From Paenibacillus tundrae (lineage in GTDB: Bacteria > Bacillota > Bacilli > Paenibacillales > Paenibacillaceae), in the NCBI RefSeq assembly GCF_030812775.1, contig NZ_JAUSTI010000008.1, positions 62,001 through 126,000 on the forward strand: 64,000 bases of DNA, given 5' to 3'. Positions 52,746-61,107 of this stretch are shown piece after piece (the stretch's first letter is position 1; each line of letters begins with the position of its first letter). Below the pieces are notes generated by a model. The model did not search any database, was not told the origin of the DNA, and saw nothing but the letters and a program-made list of their open reading frames with translations. Position numbers and translations under genes: made by a program.

Positions 52746-53229
52746 GTGTATCACTTCCACTTTCTATGTTCTCTCTCAACTGGGTAAGAATCTCGCCTAA
52801 CCAGTTCGTTCCTCTCCACGTTCTTCGATTCCGAATTCGTGGGTCTTCTTCCGCTAACCCTACTCCCCAGATTCGGTCATCTGGACTTGCTTCTACAAGG
52901 GTTGTGCCACGAGTAGCCAGCAATGCTTCCAGTAGAACGTCATTCTGCGTGAATTTCGCTTCATTTCCCTCATAAACGATGCGCTTGCACTCCGCTTCCC
53001 AGACTGTCTGGTTGAAGTTAGCAACCTGTCTACCCAGTTTTTTTTGCACAGATGCGGAGCTTGATTTCAGTATTTTATCTGCAATAGCCTGATCTCCGAA
53101 CAATAGTGCTTTCTGGTGCATCATGTATTGCTCCGCGCTGGTATAAGGTACACCGTTCACTACAAAATCTGCGGGATGCCACTGGGAAAAGGGTGATGCT
53201 GTGCGCCAGAAAAATGTAAACTTCTCCAA
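52738..53229 (-). CDS. NADAR (YbiA-like) domain protein
   Basis: 163 aa from TTG 53229, with AAGGAGGAG 8 nt upstream; the longer frame to ATG 53274 encodes a purely charged leader over that site. Family features: SPFSQWHPADFVVNGVPY, SAEQYMMHQKALLFGD, VWEAECKRIVYEGN and the end DDRIWGVGLAEEDP. YbiA-type NADAR proteins act on N-glycosidic bonds and have been shown to remove ADP-ribose from guanosine. Second gene of the ADP-ribose operon. Confidence 0.9.
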   Translation of the reverse strand: MEKFTFFWRTASPFSQWHPADFVVNGVPYTSAEQYMMHQKALLFGDQAIADKILKSSSASVQKKLGRQVANFNQTVWEAECKRIVYEGNEAKFTQNDVLLEALLATRGTTLVEASPDDRIWGVGLAEEDPRIRNRRTWRGTNWLGEILTQLRENIESGSDTHE

Positions 53230-53337
53230 TGTAATCTCCTCCTTTCTCTCTTTCTTTCTTTCAGAATGCTCCAAGTTGATCTCCTTACATGCCCGTACCC
53301 TTCACATATTACAGAAAGGACTCAACTAACCTTCCGC

Positions 53338-54264
53338 TTATATTGCAGGCCGATCAGGATTCAGCCGATATAAGCGAGATGGGCGATGTCCTGCACTGCC
53401 TGCATATTCCCCTGTCTCTACGACCCGATCCGCGATCTTACGGCGAAAAGCAGCCGCCAACAGCTTTTTGCCACCGATAATTTCGTATACTTTCTGTAAT
53501 GCCGTTAGTGTAAACGTGTCGGGCATGAGATTAAATGCAATATCTGTATACTCCACTTTCGAGCGCAGACGCTCCAGGGCATACAAAATAATCTTGGCAT
53601 GATCAAAGGCAATCCCCTGCGCTTCCATCACCCGTATGCTATTGCTCCGTACTCGCCCTGCTATCGATTCCTTGGTTTCGATCACAGCCGATAATTCCTC
53701 AGTTCCATTCGTCAAAATCAACTGTATCCGTCGCTCAGTTATTCGCCCATGCTTGTGAATATGGCGCTTCTCCTCCACCAGTCGCTGCTCCATCCGGAAC
53801 CAGTCCGCTTCGCTCGCATCATCACCAGCTTCCAGCTCTAGCTCACTGCTATCCACTAATGCCATATAGGAACAACTGATGACACGTGTACGTGGATCAC
53901 GGTGGACATCTCCCCAGGTGTATAGCTGTTCCAAATAGATGTTGTCTAATCCAGTCTCTGTGGATAGCTCCCTGCGCGCAGCTTCTTCCAGAGACTCATC
54001 CATGGATACGAACCCTCCCGGGAGTGCCCACTGCCCCAGATAGGGATGCCCTCCTCTTCGAATCATCAAGAGCTGAAGTGCAGGCTCCGCAAGTTTACGA
54101 TAATTGGACTGTGTCTCATTGCGAATCGTAAATACAAGCATATCGACGGTGACCGAAGGACGCTCGTAATCCCCCACGTTATAGGTGGCTAGAAACTGTT
54201 GCTCACTCATTTGATCATGCTTTTGGTCATCACTTCTTGAACCGTCCACCAGAAGAACCCCCAT
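53338..54264 (-). CDS. NrtR-like Nudix/winged-helix regulator
   Basis: 308 aa; the start is uncertain, as neither ATG 54264 nor ATG 54210 has a good ribosome binding site. A Nudix fold (LPGGFVSMDESLEEAARREL) is followed by a C-terminal winged helix (TLTALQKVYEIIGGKKLL, then RRKIADRVVETG). The Nudix box reads REL-STE-TGL where catalysis needs REx-EE-xG: the first of the paired glutamates is threonine. NrtR regulators bind ADP-ribose, and many have lost hydrolysis. It heads the ADP-ribose operon and probably controls it through the twin palindromes upstream. Confidence 0.87.
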   Translation of the reverse strand: MGVLLVDGSRSDDQKHDQMSEQQFLATYNVGDYERPSVTVDMLVFTIRNETQSNYRKLAEPALQLLMIRRGGHPYLGQWALPGGFVSMDESLEEAARRELSTETGLDNIYLEQLYTWGDVHRDPRTRVISCSYMALVDSSELELEAGDDASEADWFRMEQRLVEEKRHIHKHGRITERRIQLILTNGTEELSAVIETKESIAGRVRSNSIRVMEAQGIAFDHAKIILYALERLRSKVEYTDIAFNLMPDTFTLTALQKVYEIIGGKKLLAAAFRRKIADRVVETGEYAGSAGHRPSRLYRLNPDRPAI

Positions 54265-54293
54265 GTACTTTATTGAAAAAAACCACTTCGATT

Positions 54294-54318
54294 TGTTATT
54301 AACATTTTGTTATTAACA
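54294..54318. promoter_or_regulatory. twin palindromes, probable NrtR operators
   Basis: TGTTATTAACA occurs at 54294-54304 and again at 54308-54318, 14 bp centre to centre, 30-54 bp upstream of the NrtR-like gene. Each is a palindrome around a central T. Confidence 0.5.
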
Positions 54319-54463
54319 ATAAGATAATATCAATTTAACATATCGATCTCGCTCGAGTCAATATTTGCCATGCTTACGCACTGAACCTAAATAAGTAGTA
54401 AAATCCCTTGACCTTATGTCAAATCAAACTTATCATTTAGTTAGTCAACTAATTAAATATTCG

Positions 54464-54496
54464 TGTTCAAAAACAGGCTTTTTGAACGACCTCTAA
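54464..54496 (-). repeat. minimal deleted copy of the TGTTCAAAAAG element
   Basis: GTGTTCAAAAA, a few bases, then CTTTTTGAACGACCTCT: the two ends of the element seen at 29104 and 58575, in reverse orientation with the body missing. Confidence 0.6.
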
Positions 54497-54510
54497 AAGG
54501 ATGGTAACGT

Positions 54511-54945
54511 ATGAATCCAGCACGTAATGAACGGCTAATGGGACAGCTATCCGAACTCGTCAAGCTTCAGCGTTATAAAATTCATGAGAGGCTTGTTAAC
54601 CACCCCGAGCTGTATCCTGGTCAGCCTCCTCTTCTATTTCAGTTGGAACGGGAAGACGGACAGACACAGAAACATCTAGCTGAACAGCTTCGGCGCACAC
54701 CGGCTACGGTAACCGTGATGCTGAAGAGAATGGAAACATCGGGCTATGTAAGACGGGAACCCGATCCGAATGACCAGCGGAGTCTGCGGGTGTATCTCAC
54801 GGAACTGGGGCGCACTGCACTACATGACTTAAGGGAGGTATTTCAGGAGCTGGAGGAACAGGCTCAGAAAGGCTTCACCCCCGAAGAATCACAGATGATG
54901 TCCGTACTCGCGCAGCGTATGGTGCAGAATTTGCGCGATACCTAA
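54511..54945 (+). CDS. MarR-family transcriptional regulator
   Basis: 144 aa. ATG with AAAGGATGG upstream. Winged helix (TQKHLAEQLRRTPATVTVML, then RREPDPNDQRSLRVYL) with flanking dimer helices. It is just upstream of two ABC exporter genes on the same strand and likely represses them, responding to a drug or phenolic ligand as other MarR proteins do. Confidence 0.93.
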   Translation: MNPARNERLMGQLSELVKLQRYKIHERLVNHPELYPGQPPLLFQLEREDGQTQKHLAEQLRRTPATVTVMLKRMETSGYVRREPDPNDQRSLRVYLTELGRTALHDLREVFQELEEQAQKGFTPEESQMMSVLAQRMVQNLRDT

Positions 54946-55002
54946 TGTAGGACTACAGGTAATACAGCATGAAATGCAATATGAGATGAGGTGATTTTCC
55001 GA

Positions 55003-56754
55003 TTGTGGTCATTAAAACGATTTCTAACTCCTTATAAATCAGCCGCTATCCTCGCCCCGCTGCTCATGGTGCTTGAGGTCGCCATGGATCTACTTCAGCC
55101 CAAGCTAATGTCAAGCATCGTTGATGATGGGGTGCTTGCAGGAGACCTGTCCCACATTATACGGACAGGATTATTTATGCTTTTATTTGCGCTGATCGGC
55201 TGGGTTGGAGGAGCGGGTTGTACGTTATTTTCCAGTAAGGCTGCGGTCGGATATGGTACTGATCTGCGCCAGGAGTTGTTTGATCATATTCAGACCTTCT
55301 CCTTCCGCAATCTGGATACGTTCCGTGAGGGCTCTCTAATCACTCGGCTCACGAGTGATATTACTCAGATGCAGACCTTTGTACAGATGCTTCTACGGAT
55401 GTTTATCCGCTCACCGATGCTGATCATTGGAAGTGTCATTATGGCTTTTACCATTAGTGTCAAGCTGGCGCTCATTCTGATCTTGACGATGCCGGTTCTA
55501 TTTATTCTGCTTTATGTACTCATCCGAGCCTCGTATCCACTGTTCGCAAGTGTTCAGGATAAACTGGATAAGGTTAATGCTGTCCTGCAGGAAAATCTTG
55601 CTGGCATTCGTGTCGTCAAAGCATTTGCCCGTGCGAACCTGGAGCGTTCACGTTTCAAGCAATCCAATCAAGATTATACCGAAACAGCGGTGAAGGCATG
55701 GCGCATTGTAACATTGAACGCTCCTGTTCTGAGCCTCATGCTGAATGCAACGATCGTAGCGGTATTATGGTTTGGTGGCTATCAGGTGGTCGGAGGTAGC
55801 ATCGCTGCCGGGGATCTCATTGCTTTTATTAACTATGTAACGGTTGTACTCTCATCACTTACCTCGATCGGAATGATGATGATGAGCTTCTCGCGTGCTA
55901 AGGTATCTGCTGCTCGGATTAACGAGGTACTCCATACGCAGCCGGATATTCAGTCTGGAAGATCTATTGTGGGTGAAGGCACAACATTAAGCGATATGAA
56001 TCGCCGTAGTTCCGGACAGGTGGAATTCAGAGACGTTTCCTTCCGGTATGACGGAGAACCCGCGTTGAATGGAATTACCTTTATAGCTAAACCTGGGGAA
56101 AAAGTAGCTTTACTCGGCTCTACCGGCTCAGGCAAAACCTCACTGGTACAGTTAATCCCTCGATTGTATGATGCCTCACAGGGCGAGGTTCTCGTCAATG
56201 GAATGAACGTAAAACAATGGGATCTGCATGATCTTCGCAGCCGCGTCTCCATTGTCTTACAGGAATCCATCCTGTTTAGTGGCAGCATTCGGGACAATAT
56301 CGGTTATGGCAAACCGAGTGCAACAGAGGAAGAGATTCAGCGTGCCGCGCAAGCAGCGGCTGCACATGAATTTATTATGAACCTGAAGGATGGTTATGAC
56401 ACCGAGCTAGGACAACGAGGCGTCAACCTCTCGGGTGGTCAGAAACAGCGGATTTCTATTGCACGTGCGCTTCTCATGCAACCGGAGGTTCTCATTCTCG
56501 ATGACAGCACAAGCGCTGTAGATCTTCGAACTGAAGCGAGCATACAGAAGGCATTACACACGTTGATGAAAGACAGTACCACGATATTAATTGCCCAACG
56601 GATCTCTTCTGTACAGGATGCTGATTGTATCTATGTACTTGAAGAAGGACGCATTGTAGCTAGCGGCACACATGATCAACTCATGGCACATTCGCCGCTC
56701 TACCAGTCGATCTATGATTCACAACAGCGGAAGGAGGATGTTCAATTTGGCTAA
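55003..56754 (+). CDS. ABC exporter half-transporter, degenerate-site subunit
   Basis: 583 aa from TTG 55003, with GAGGTG 9 nt upstream; GTG 54991 would overlap that site. Six membrane helices, then an ATPase with Walker A LLGSTGSGKTS, signature LSGGQKQRISIARALL and Walker B VLILDDSTSA. The catalytic glutamate after Walker B is aspartate, as in the degenerate subunit of heterodimeric exporters such as BmrC. Its stop overlaps the next gene by 8 bp. Likely multidrug or lipid exporter under MarR control. Confidence 0.92.
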   Translation: MWSLKRFLTPYKSAAILAPLLMVLEVAMDLLQPKLMSSIVDDGVLAGDLSHIIRTGLFMLLFALIGWVGGAGCTLFSSKAAVGYGTDLRQELFDHIQTFSFRNLDTFREGSLITRLTSDITQMQTFVQMLLRMFIRSPMLIIGSVIMAFTISVKLALILILTMPVLFILLYVLIRASYPLFASVQDKLDKVNAVLQENLAGIRVVKAFARANLERSRFKQSNQDYTETAVKAWRIVTLNAPVLSLMLNATIVAVLWFGGYQVVGGSIAAGDLIAFINYVTVVLSSLTSIGMMMMSFSRAKVSAARINEVLHTQPDIQSGRSIVGEGTTLSDMNRRSSGQVEFRDVSFRYDGEPALNGITFIAKPGEKVALLGSTGSGKTSLVQLIPRLYDASQGEVLVNGMNVKQWDLHDLRSRVSIVLQESILFSGSIRDNIGYGKPSATEEEIQRAAQAAAAHEFIMNLKDGYDTELGQRGVNLSGGQKQRISIARALLMQPEVLILDDSTSAVDLRTEASIQKALHTLMKDSTTILIAQRISSVQDADCIYVLEEGRIVASGTHDQLMAHSPLYQSIYDSQQRKEDVQFG

Positions 56755-58573
56755 ACCTATATCGTCCTCCAGTCCATCAACTGCCTTGCCTCCAATCGGT
56801 GGCAGAATGGGACCACCAGGCAGAGGGCCAGTACCCAAGGTTCGCGCGAACAATGCAAAACACGCCATTCTCCGGGTTTGGTCTTATATGGGACAACATC
56901 GAGCAGGCGTCATTGCTGCACTGGTCTTGACCGCCCTTGGCACGTTGTTAAATCTTGCTGGTCCTTACCTGCTCGGCCGAGCGGTGAACGAACATATTGT
57001 CCCCAGAATAACGGAGGGGCTTCTGAAGGAATGCCTTTTGTTACTGGCCGTGTATGTTCTGGGCTCCCTCATGATGTGGGCTCAATCCTTTGTTATGATT
57101 GGTGTGTCTCAGCTTACGGTGAAGGATCTACGCCAAGACCTCTTCTCTCGGCTTCAGCAGCTTCCAATCAGCTTTTTTGATAAAAATCAGAGCGGCGATC
57201 TCATGAGTCGTGCCACCAATGATATTGATAATGTATCCACCACACTGAACCAAAGTGTGACCCAATTGATGTCGAGTGCCATTCTGCTCGTCGGCTCATT
57301 ATCCATCATGCTTGCCCTCGATGTGCGGCTCACCCTTCTAAGCTTAGTTACTGTGCCGTTAATTACGATCGCCACACGGCTGATTGCTTCCAAAACGCGA
57401 AAGCATTTTACGGCACAGCAAAAGTTACTCGGTGAACTGAATGGTTATGCGCAAGAGACGATTGCCGGGCAAAAGGTCGTTACTGCCTATAATCGTCAAG
57501 GTGAGGCTCATAAACATTTTGTCGGACTGAATGAGAAGCTACGTGTATCCAGTACGCAGGCTCAGAGTGTTTCCGGATTAGTTGGCCCTACCATGAACGT
57601 GATGAACAATATCGGCTTCGCTATTCTGGCTGCTGTTGGAGGCTGGATGGCGTATCATAATCTGACGTCCATCGGTCTGATTGTAAGCTTCCTTGCTTAT
57701 TCCCGTCAGATTGAACGCCCGATTAATGATCTGGCGAACCAGTACAATTTAATCCAAGCTGCGATCGCTGGTGCCGAGCGTGTGTTTCATATTATTGATA
57801 CACCAAGCGAGTACGTGGAGGAGCAGAAAAAACAACTGGATCAGATTCGGGGCAAAGTTGTATTCGAACATGTATCCTTTGGATATACACCCGAAAGACC
57901 TATCCTCAAAGATGTCAGCTTTACCGCACAGCCAGGTGAGATGATTGCACTGGTTGGCCCAACGGGTGCAGGTAAAACAACGATTATTAATCTGCTACCC
58001 CGCTTCTACGACATTACGGGTGGGCGGATTACAATCGATGATTGTGATATTGCCGAATTGGAGAAAGATCCTCTGCGGCGTGAGCTTGGCATTGTGCTGC
58101 AAGATGCTTACCTATTCTCAGGCACCATCCGGGACAATATTGCTTATGGTAAACCGGATGCAACAATAGAGCAGATTCGGCAGGCGGCCGAGCTTGCCAA
58201 TGCACACTCATTCATTCGTAAGTTGCCGCAAGGGTACGATACACCAATCATTGCTGGTGGCAGCAACTTAAGCCAAGGTCAACGTCAATTATTAACCATC
58301 GCTAGAGCGATCTTGGCAGATCCAGCTATTCTCATTCTTGATGAAGCAACGAGTAGTATAGACACACGGACGGAAATGCATATTCAACAAGCGATGCGGA
58401 CGCTGATGAAAGGTCGAACGAGCTTCGTCATCGCTCATAGGCTCAGTACAATTCGTGAAGCAGACCAGATTCTTGTCATTGACGCAGGAGAAATCACGGA
58501 GCGAGGTAACCATGAGACGCTGATGAAGAAGCAAGGCTTCTACTATCAGTTACATCAGGGACATCTCAGCTAA
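56747..58573 (+). CDS. ABC exporter half-transporter, canonical-site subunit
   Basis: 608 aa from TTG 56747, with AAGGAGG 9 nt upstream; ATG 56738 directly abuts that site and is unlikely. A proline/serine-rich N-terminal tail precedes six membrane helices. Walker A LVGPTGAGKTT, signature LSQGQRQLLTIARAIL and Walker B ILILDEATSS with the catalytic glutamate. It pairs with the preceding degenerate subunit in the BmrC/BmrD manner. It ends 1 bp before a MITE-like repeat. Confidence 0.93.
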   Translation: MAKPISSSSPSTALPPIGGRMGPPGRGPVPKVRANNAKHAILRVWSYMGQHRAGVIAALVLTALGTLLNLAGPYLLGRAVNEHIVPRITEGLLKECLLLLAVYVLGSLMMWAQSFVMIGVSQLTVKDLRQDLFSRLQQLPISFFDKNQSGDLMSRATNDIDNVSTTLNQSVTQLMSSAILLVGSLSIMLALDVRLTLLSLVTVPLITIATRLIASKTRKHFTAQQKLLGELNGYAQETIAGQKVVTAYNRQGEAHKHFVGLNEKLRVSSTQAQSVSGLVGPTMNVMNNIGFAILAAVGGWMAYHNLTSIGLIVSFLAYSRQIERPINDLANQYNLIQAAIAGAERVFHIIDTPSEYVEEQKKQLDQIRGKVVFEHVSFGYTPERPILKDVSFTAQPGEMIALVGPTGAGKTTIINLLPRFYDITGGRITIDDCDIAELEKDPLRRELGIVLQDAYLFSGTIRDNIAYGKPDATIEQIRQAAELANAHSFIRKLPQGYDTPIIAGGSNLSQGQRQLLTIARAILADPAILILDEATSSIDTRTEMHIQQAMRTLMKGRTSFVIAHRLSTIREADQILVIDAGEITERGNHETLMKKQGFYYQLHQGHLS

Positions 58574-58574
58574 T

Positions 58575-58790
58575 AGAGGTTGTTCAAAAAGTCCGCTTTT
58601 GATTACGAAGGATGCGCGAGCGGCATCTCAGCATCAAATATGGATTCAGCCGAAATAAGTGAATGCTTACGAAGCTTGTTTCCTTCGGAAACAATGTAGT
58701 TGCTCACGTAGTTTTGCCTACGCTCCGCTACTCCATTTCTATCCTCATCCCATCTTCTTGGTACTGAAAACCGACCTTTTTGAACATGCG
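58575..58790. mobile_element. small inverted-repeat element (MITE-like), copy B
   Basis: Begins AGAGGTTGTTCAAAAAG directly after the exporter stop and ends CTTTTTGAACATGCG, with 11-bp terminal inverted repeats TGTTCAAAAAG. The body matches copy A (29104-29280) except for about 40 extra bp near 58658-58698, which carry a TTGTTTCC/GGAAACAA hairpin. It contains no gene. Confidence 0.78.
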
Positions 58791-58823
58791 CTTATAGTGA
58801 CTTTACCTCTTGAAACACAACAG

Positions 58824-58868
58824 CAAACACGCCTTGCGTCCTTCCTCGAAGGATTTACGGCGTGTTTG
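58824..58868. terminator. terminator between exporter and kinase genes
   Basis: A perfect 10-bp outer stem CAAACACGCC / GGCGTGTTTG with an inner TCCTT/AAGGA stem. U-tracts are weak on both strands. It serves convergent genes. Confidence 0.65.
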
Positions 58869-58873
58869 TAGCT

Positions 58874-60445
58874 TCAAGCAACGAGCGGAAAATATAATGT
58901 AAACGTTGAACCGCTTCCCTCTATACTTTTTACAATGATTTTCCCTTGATGATCCTGCACAATTTTCTGACATAAAGCTAAACCTAGCCCCGTTCCTTCT
59001 TCCTTCGTTGTATAGAATGGATTAAATATTTTGGAGATTGTCTGTGCTGGAATACCGCTCCCTGTATCCGTAATCGAGATGAGCGCTCTATCTCCATCAT
59101 GTAGAAGATCGATATGTACCTCTCCCGGATCAGTCATAGCCTCAAAAGCATTACGTATCAGGTTAATCAGCACCTGTACGATTTTGTCCCGATCCATGTT
59201 CACAACCACAGGTTGCTCCGTCATCTCAAGCGTGATTCGATGTCCGCGCGATACAGCATCTGATTCCGTTAGTGACATCACCCGCTCCAAACAATGAGCC
59301 AGCTGTTCTGGTTTCATATGATTCGCCTGAGGTTTAGAAAATTGCAAAAATTCAGCAGTGAGCTCCGTTACCCGGGTTACCTCTCCCATAATTACCTCAT
59401 ACCATGGAGCAATATTAAAAGCTTGTCCTTTAGATAGCTGTAAGAAACCACGAATAGCTGTCAGTGGGTTACGAATCTCATGTGCCATGCCCGCAGCCAG
59501 TTCACCGACAGACCTCAGCCTTTCAGAACGAAACGTCTCTTCTTCATTTTTGAGCCATTTGCTACGCTGTTGCCGGAGCAGACGATCCTCTGCGATTGTC
59601 ATTAATTGCTGGTGTGACGATGCTTCTGCAGGGTAGGTTGACGCACTATATACCACTTGCAAACCTTGTAGCTTCTCGGATAATAACGATACCATTCGTT
59701 CATCCACATCATGGATTTCTGGATAAATAATCGCGAATCGATCACCTGCATAACGTGATATGCCGTGGGCATCTGCAAAGCGTTCCCGTATGCGATTTCC
59801 TGTATCCTTGATCACTGTACACCAATTCGCTTCGACTTCCTGGTTAAAGCCATTGAAATTTTGTATGCTCAGCAAAATCAACGTAAAGGAACGACGTTCC
59901 TCCACGACTTGTTTGATTACTCCCAAATAGCCTTCGTAATTCAGGAGCCCCGTTAATGGATCATGCAGGGTCAGGAATTGATTTTTCTCCCGAAGTCGAC
60001 GCTTCTCAGCATCACTATTAATTAAGGTATGGTACAAAAAGATGATAACAACCGCTGTAATCATATCAAACAGAGATACCAACAATGTATAAGCATCAAT
60101 CGGCACATACGAGAGCCGAATAGCGGTATATTGTAACATGAGAAATATTGAAATGGGCAGTGTCTGTGTTACACGCTGTTTATTCTGAATCAGGGACATA
60201 ATGAGCATATAATACAGCATATTGCACCAATTCAGCTCTGTTAAATAATGAAATACCCCGAGGAAGATCCAATGTACCTTGCGCAGAACAGGATAACGCC
60301 TCTCAGCTAGGATACTCGCTACAAACAACACACCTGCACCTATGGCTAGTATCAAATAGGAGGTACGTTCCAGCATGTGAGAAGATACGATTATCAACAG
60401 ACTTCCCAGTGGAAAAATGATCATTTTCATCGTGTAACTTAGCAA
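58874..60445 (-). CDS. sensor histidine kinase with a degenerate GGDEF-like domain
   Basis: 523 aa from TTG 60445. About six N-terminal membrane helices, then a domain with the GGDEF fold (LHDPLTGLLNYEGYL) whose active loop reads AGDRF instead of GGDEF, so it is not expected to make c-di-GMP. Then the kinase core: H-box AGMAHEIRNPLTAIRG, N-box INLIRNAFEAM, G-boxes DTGSGIPA and EGTGLGLAL. It is close to sporulation kinases of the KinB/KinD type, which feed Spo0F. No response regulator is adjacent, which fits an orphan kinase. Pathway is inference. Confidence 0.88.
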   Translation of the reverse strand: MLSYTMKMIIFPLGSLLIIVSSHMLERTSYLILAIGAGVLFVASILAERRYPVLRKVHWIFLGVFHYLTELNWCNMLYYMLIMSLIQNKQRVTQTLPISIFLMLQYTAIRLSYVPIDAYTLLVSLFDMITAVVIIFLYHTLINSDAEKRRLREKNQFLTLHDPLTGLLNYEGYLGVIKQVVEERRSFTLILLSIQNFNGFNQEVEANWCTVIKDTGNRIRERFADAHGISRYAGDRFAIIYPEIHDVDERMVSLLSEKLQGLQVVYSASTYPAEASSHQQLMTIAEDRLLRQQRSKWLKNEEETFRSERLRSVGELAAGMAHEIRNPLTAIRGFLQLSKGQAFNIAPWYEVIMGEVTRVTELTAEFLQFSKPQANHMKPEQLAHCLERVMSLTESDAVSRGHRITLEMTEQPVVVNMDRDKIVQVLINLIRNAFEAMTDPGEVHIDLLHDGDRALISITDTGSGIPAQTISKIFNPFYTTKEEGTGLGLALCQKIVQDHQGKIIVKSIEGSGSTFTLYFPLVA

Positions 60446-60657
60446 ACAGCCTCGCCCCCTTTGGCCTATTACACTTATCCTTATCCATATCGAATGAACT
60501 AGACATTTGCATAAGAACGAGTAGTGAACATAGTGAACAATCCTATTCGCATATATTATATCGATTGTGGCGAGCTGATGTTGTCGATTAATGGAGGTAC
60601 TCCTAAATTCAACATGATTCTATTTTATTTCCCCAACTGACCGTAAGCTTAATATGT

Positions 60658-60663
60658 TATAAT
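60658..60663 (+). promoter_or_regulatory. possible -10 element of the small membrane protein gene
   Basis: TATAAT, 46 bp before the ATG at 60710. The -35 position (AACTGA, 17 nt upstream) is poor. Confidence 0.3.
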
Positions 60664-60709
60664 ACATTAATGGGTTAATTTGGATTAATTACAAATGAGG
60701 TGGTTCTAT

Positions 60710-61048
60710 ATGGAACAACGACGCAAACCAATAGGTATGGGTACACTGGCTCTGCTTGTGCTAGCTATGGGGTTCGCCTTTAATATCCAATGGGGTAAAG
60801 AGCAATTCCAATTCAGCCATTATCTATTCGATTATTTGAACTGGCCAATCTATACTAATGGTAGTCAGGGATTCCATCTTCCCTTTATTGCAGCGATCGT
60901 CTTCTGGGTAGCGACTGTAATCATTGCACGTAAGTTTCAAATGAATTATGGTGCAAAATTAGCCTACAGAATCGGTTCATTTATGCTCATAGCCAGCGTA
61001 TTGTTCTTCCCCCTGTACGGAGTAATCTGGTTGATATTCGGTAGATAA
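60710..61048 (+). CDS. small integral membrane protein
   Basis: 112 aa from ATG 60710, with GAGGTGG 6 nt upstream. Three membrane helices (GTLALLVLAMGFAFNI, FIAAIVFWVATVIIA, IGSFMLIASVLFFPLYGVI) and a polar loop that includes YTNGSQGFHLP. No domain recognised. Converges on mglC. Confidence 0.65.
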   Translation: MEQRRKPIGMGTLALLVLAMGFAFNIQWGKEQFQFSHYLFDYLNWPIYTNGSQGFHLPFIAAIVFWVATVIIARKFQMNYGAKLAYRIGSFMLIASVLFFPLYGVIWLIFGR

Positions 61049-61059
61049 AGGAATTAAAG

Positions 61060-61090
61060 AGCCAGCCCCTATGATCCTCAGGAGCTGGCT
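61060..61090 (-). terminator. terminator of the mgl operon
   Basis: Stem AGCCAGC / GCTGGCT with CCT/AGG continuing inward; on the minus strand it is followed by CTTTAATTCCTTT. Confidence 0.65.
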
Positions 61091-61107
61091 TCTATGGTGA
61101 TTATGAT

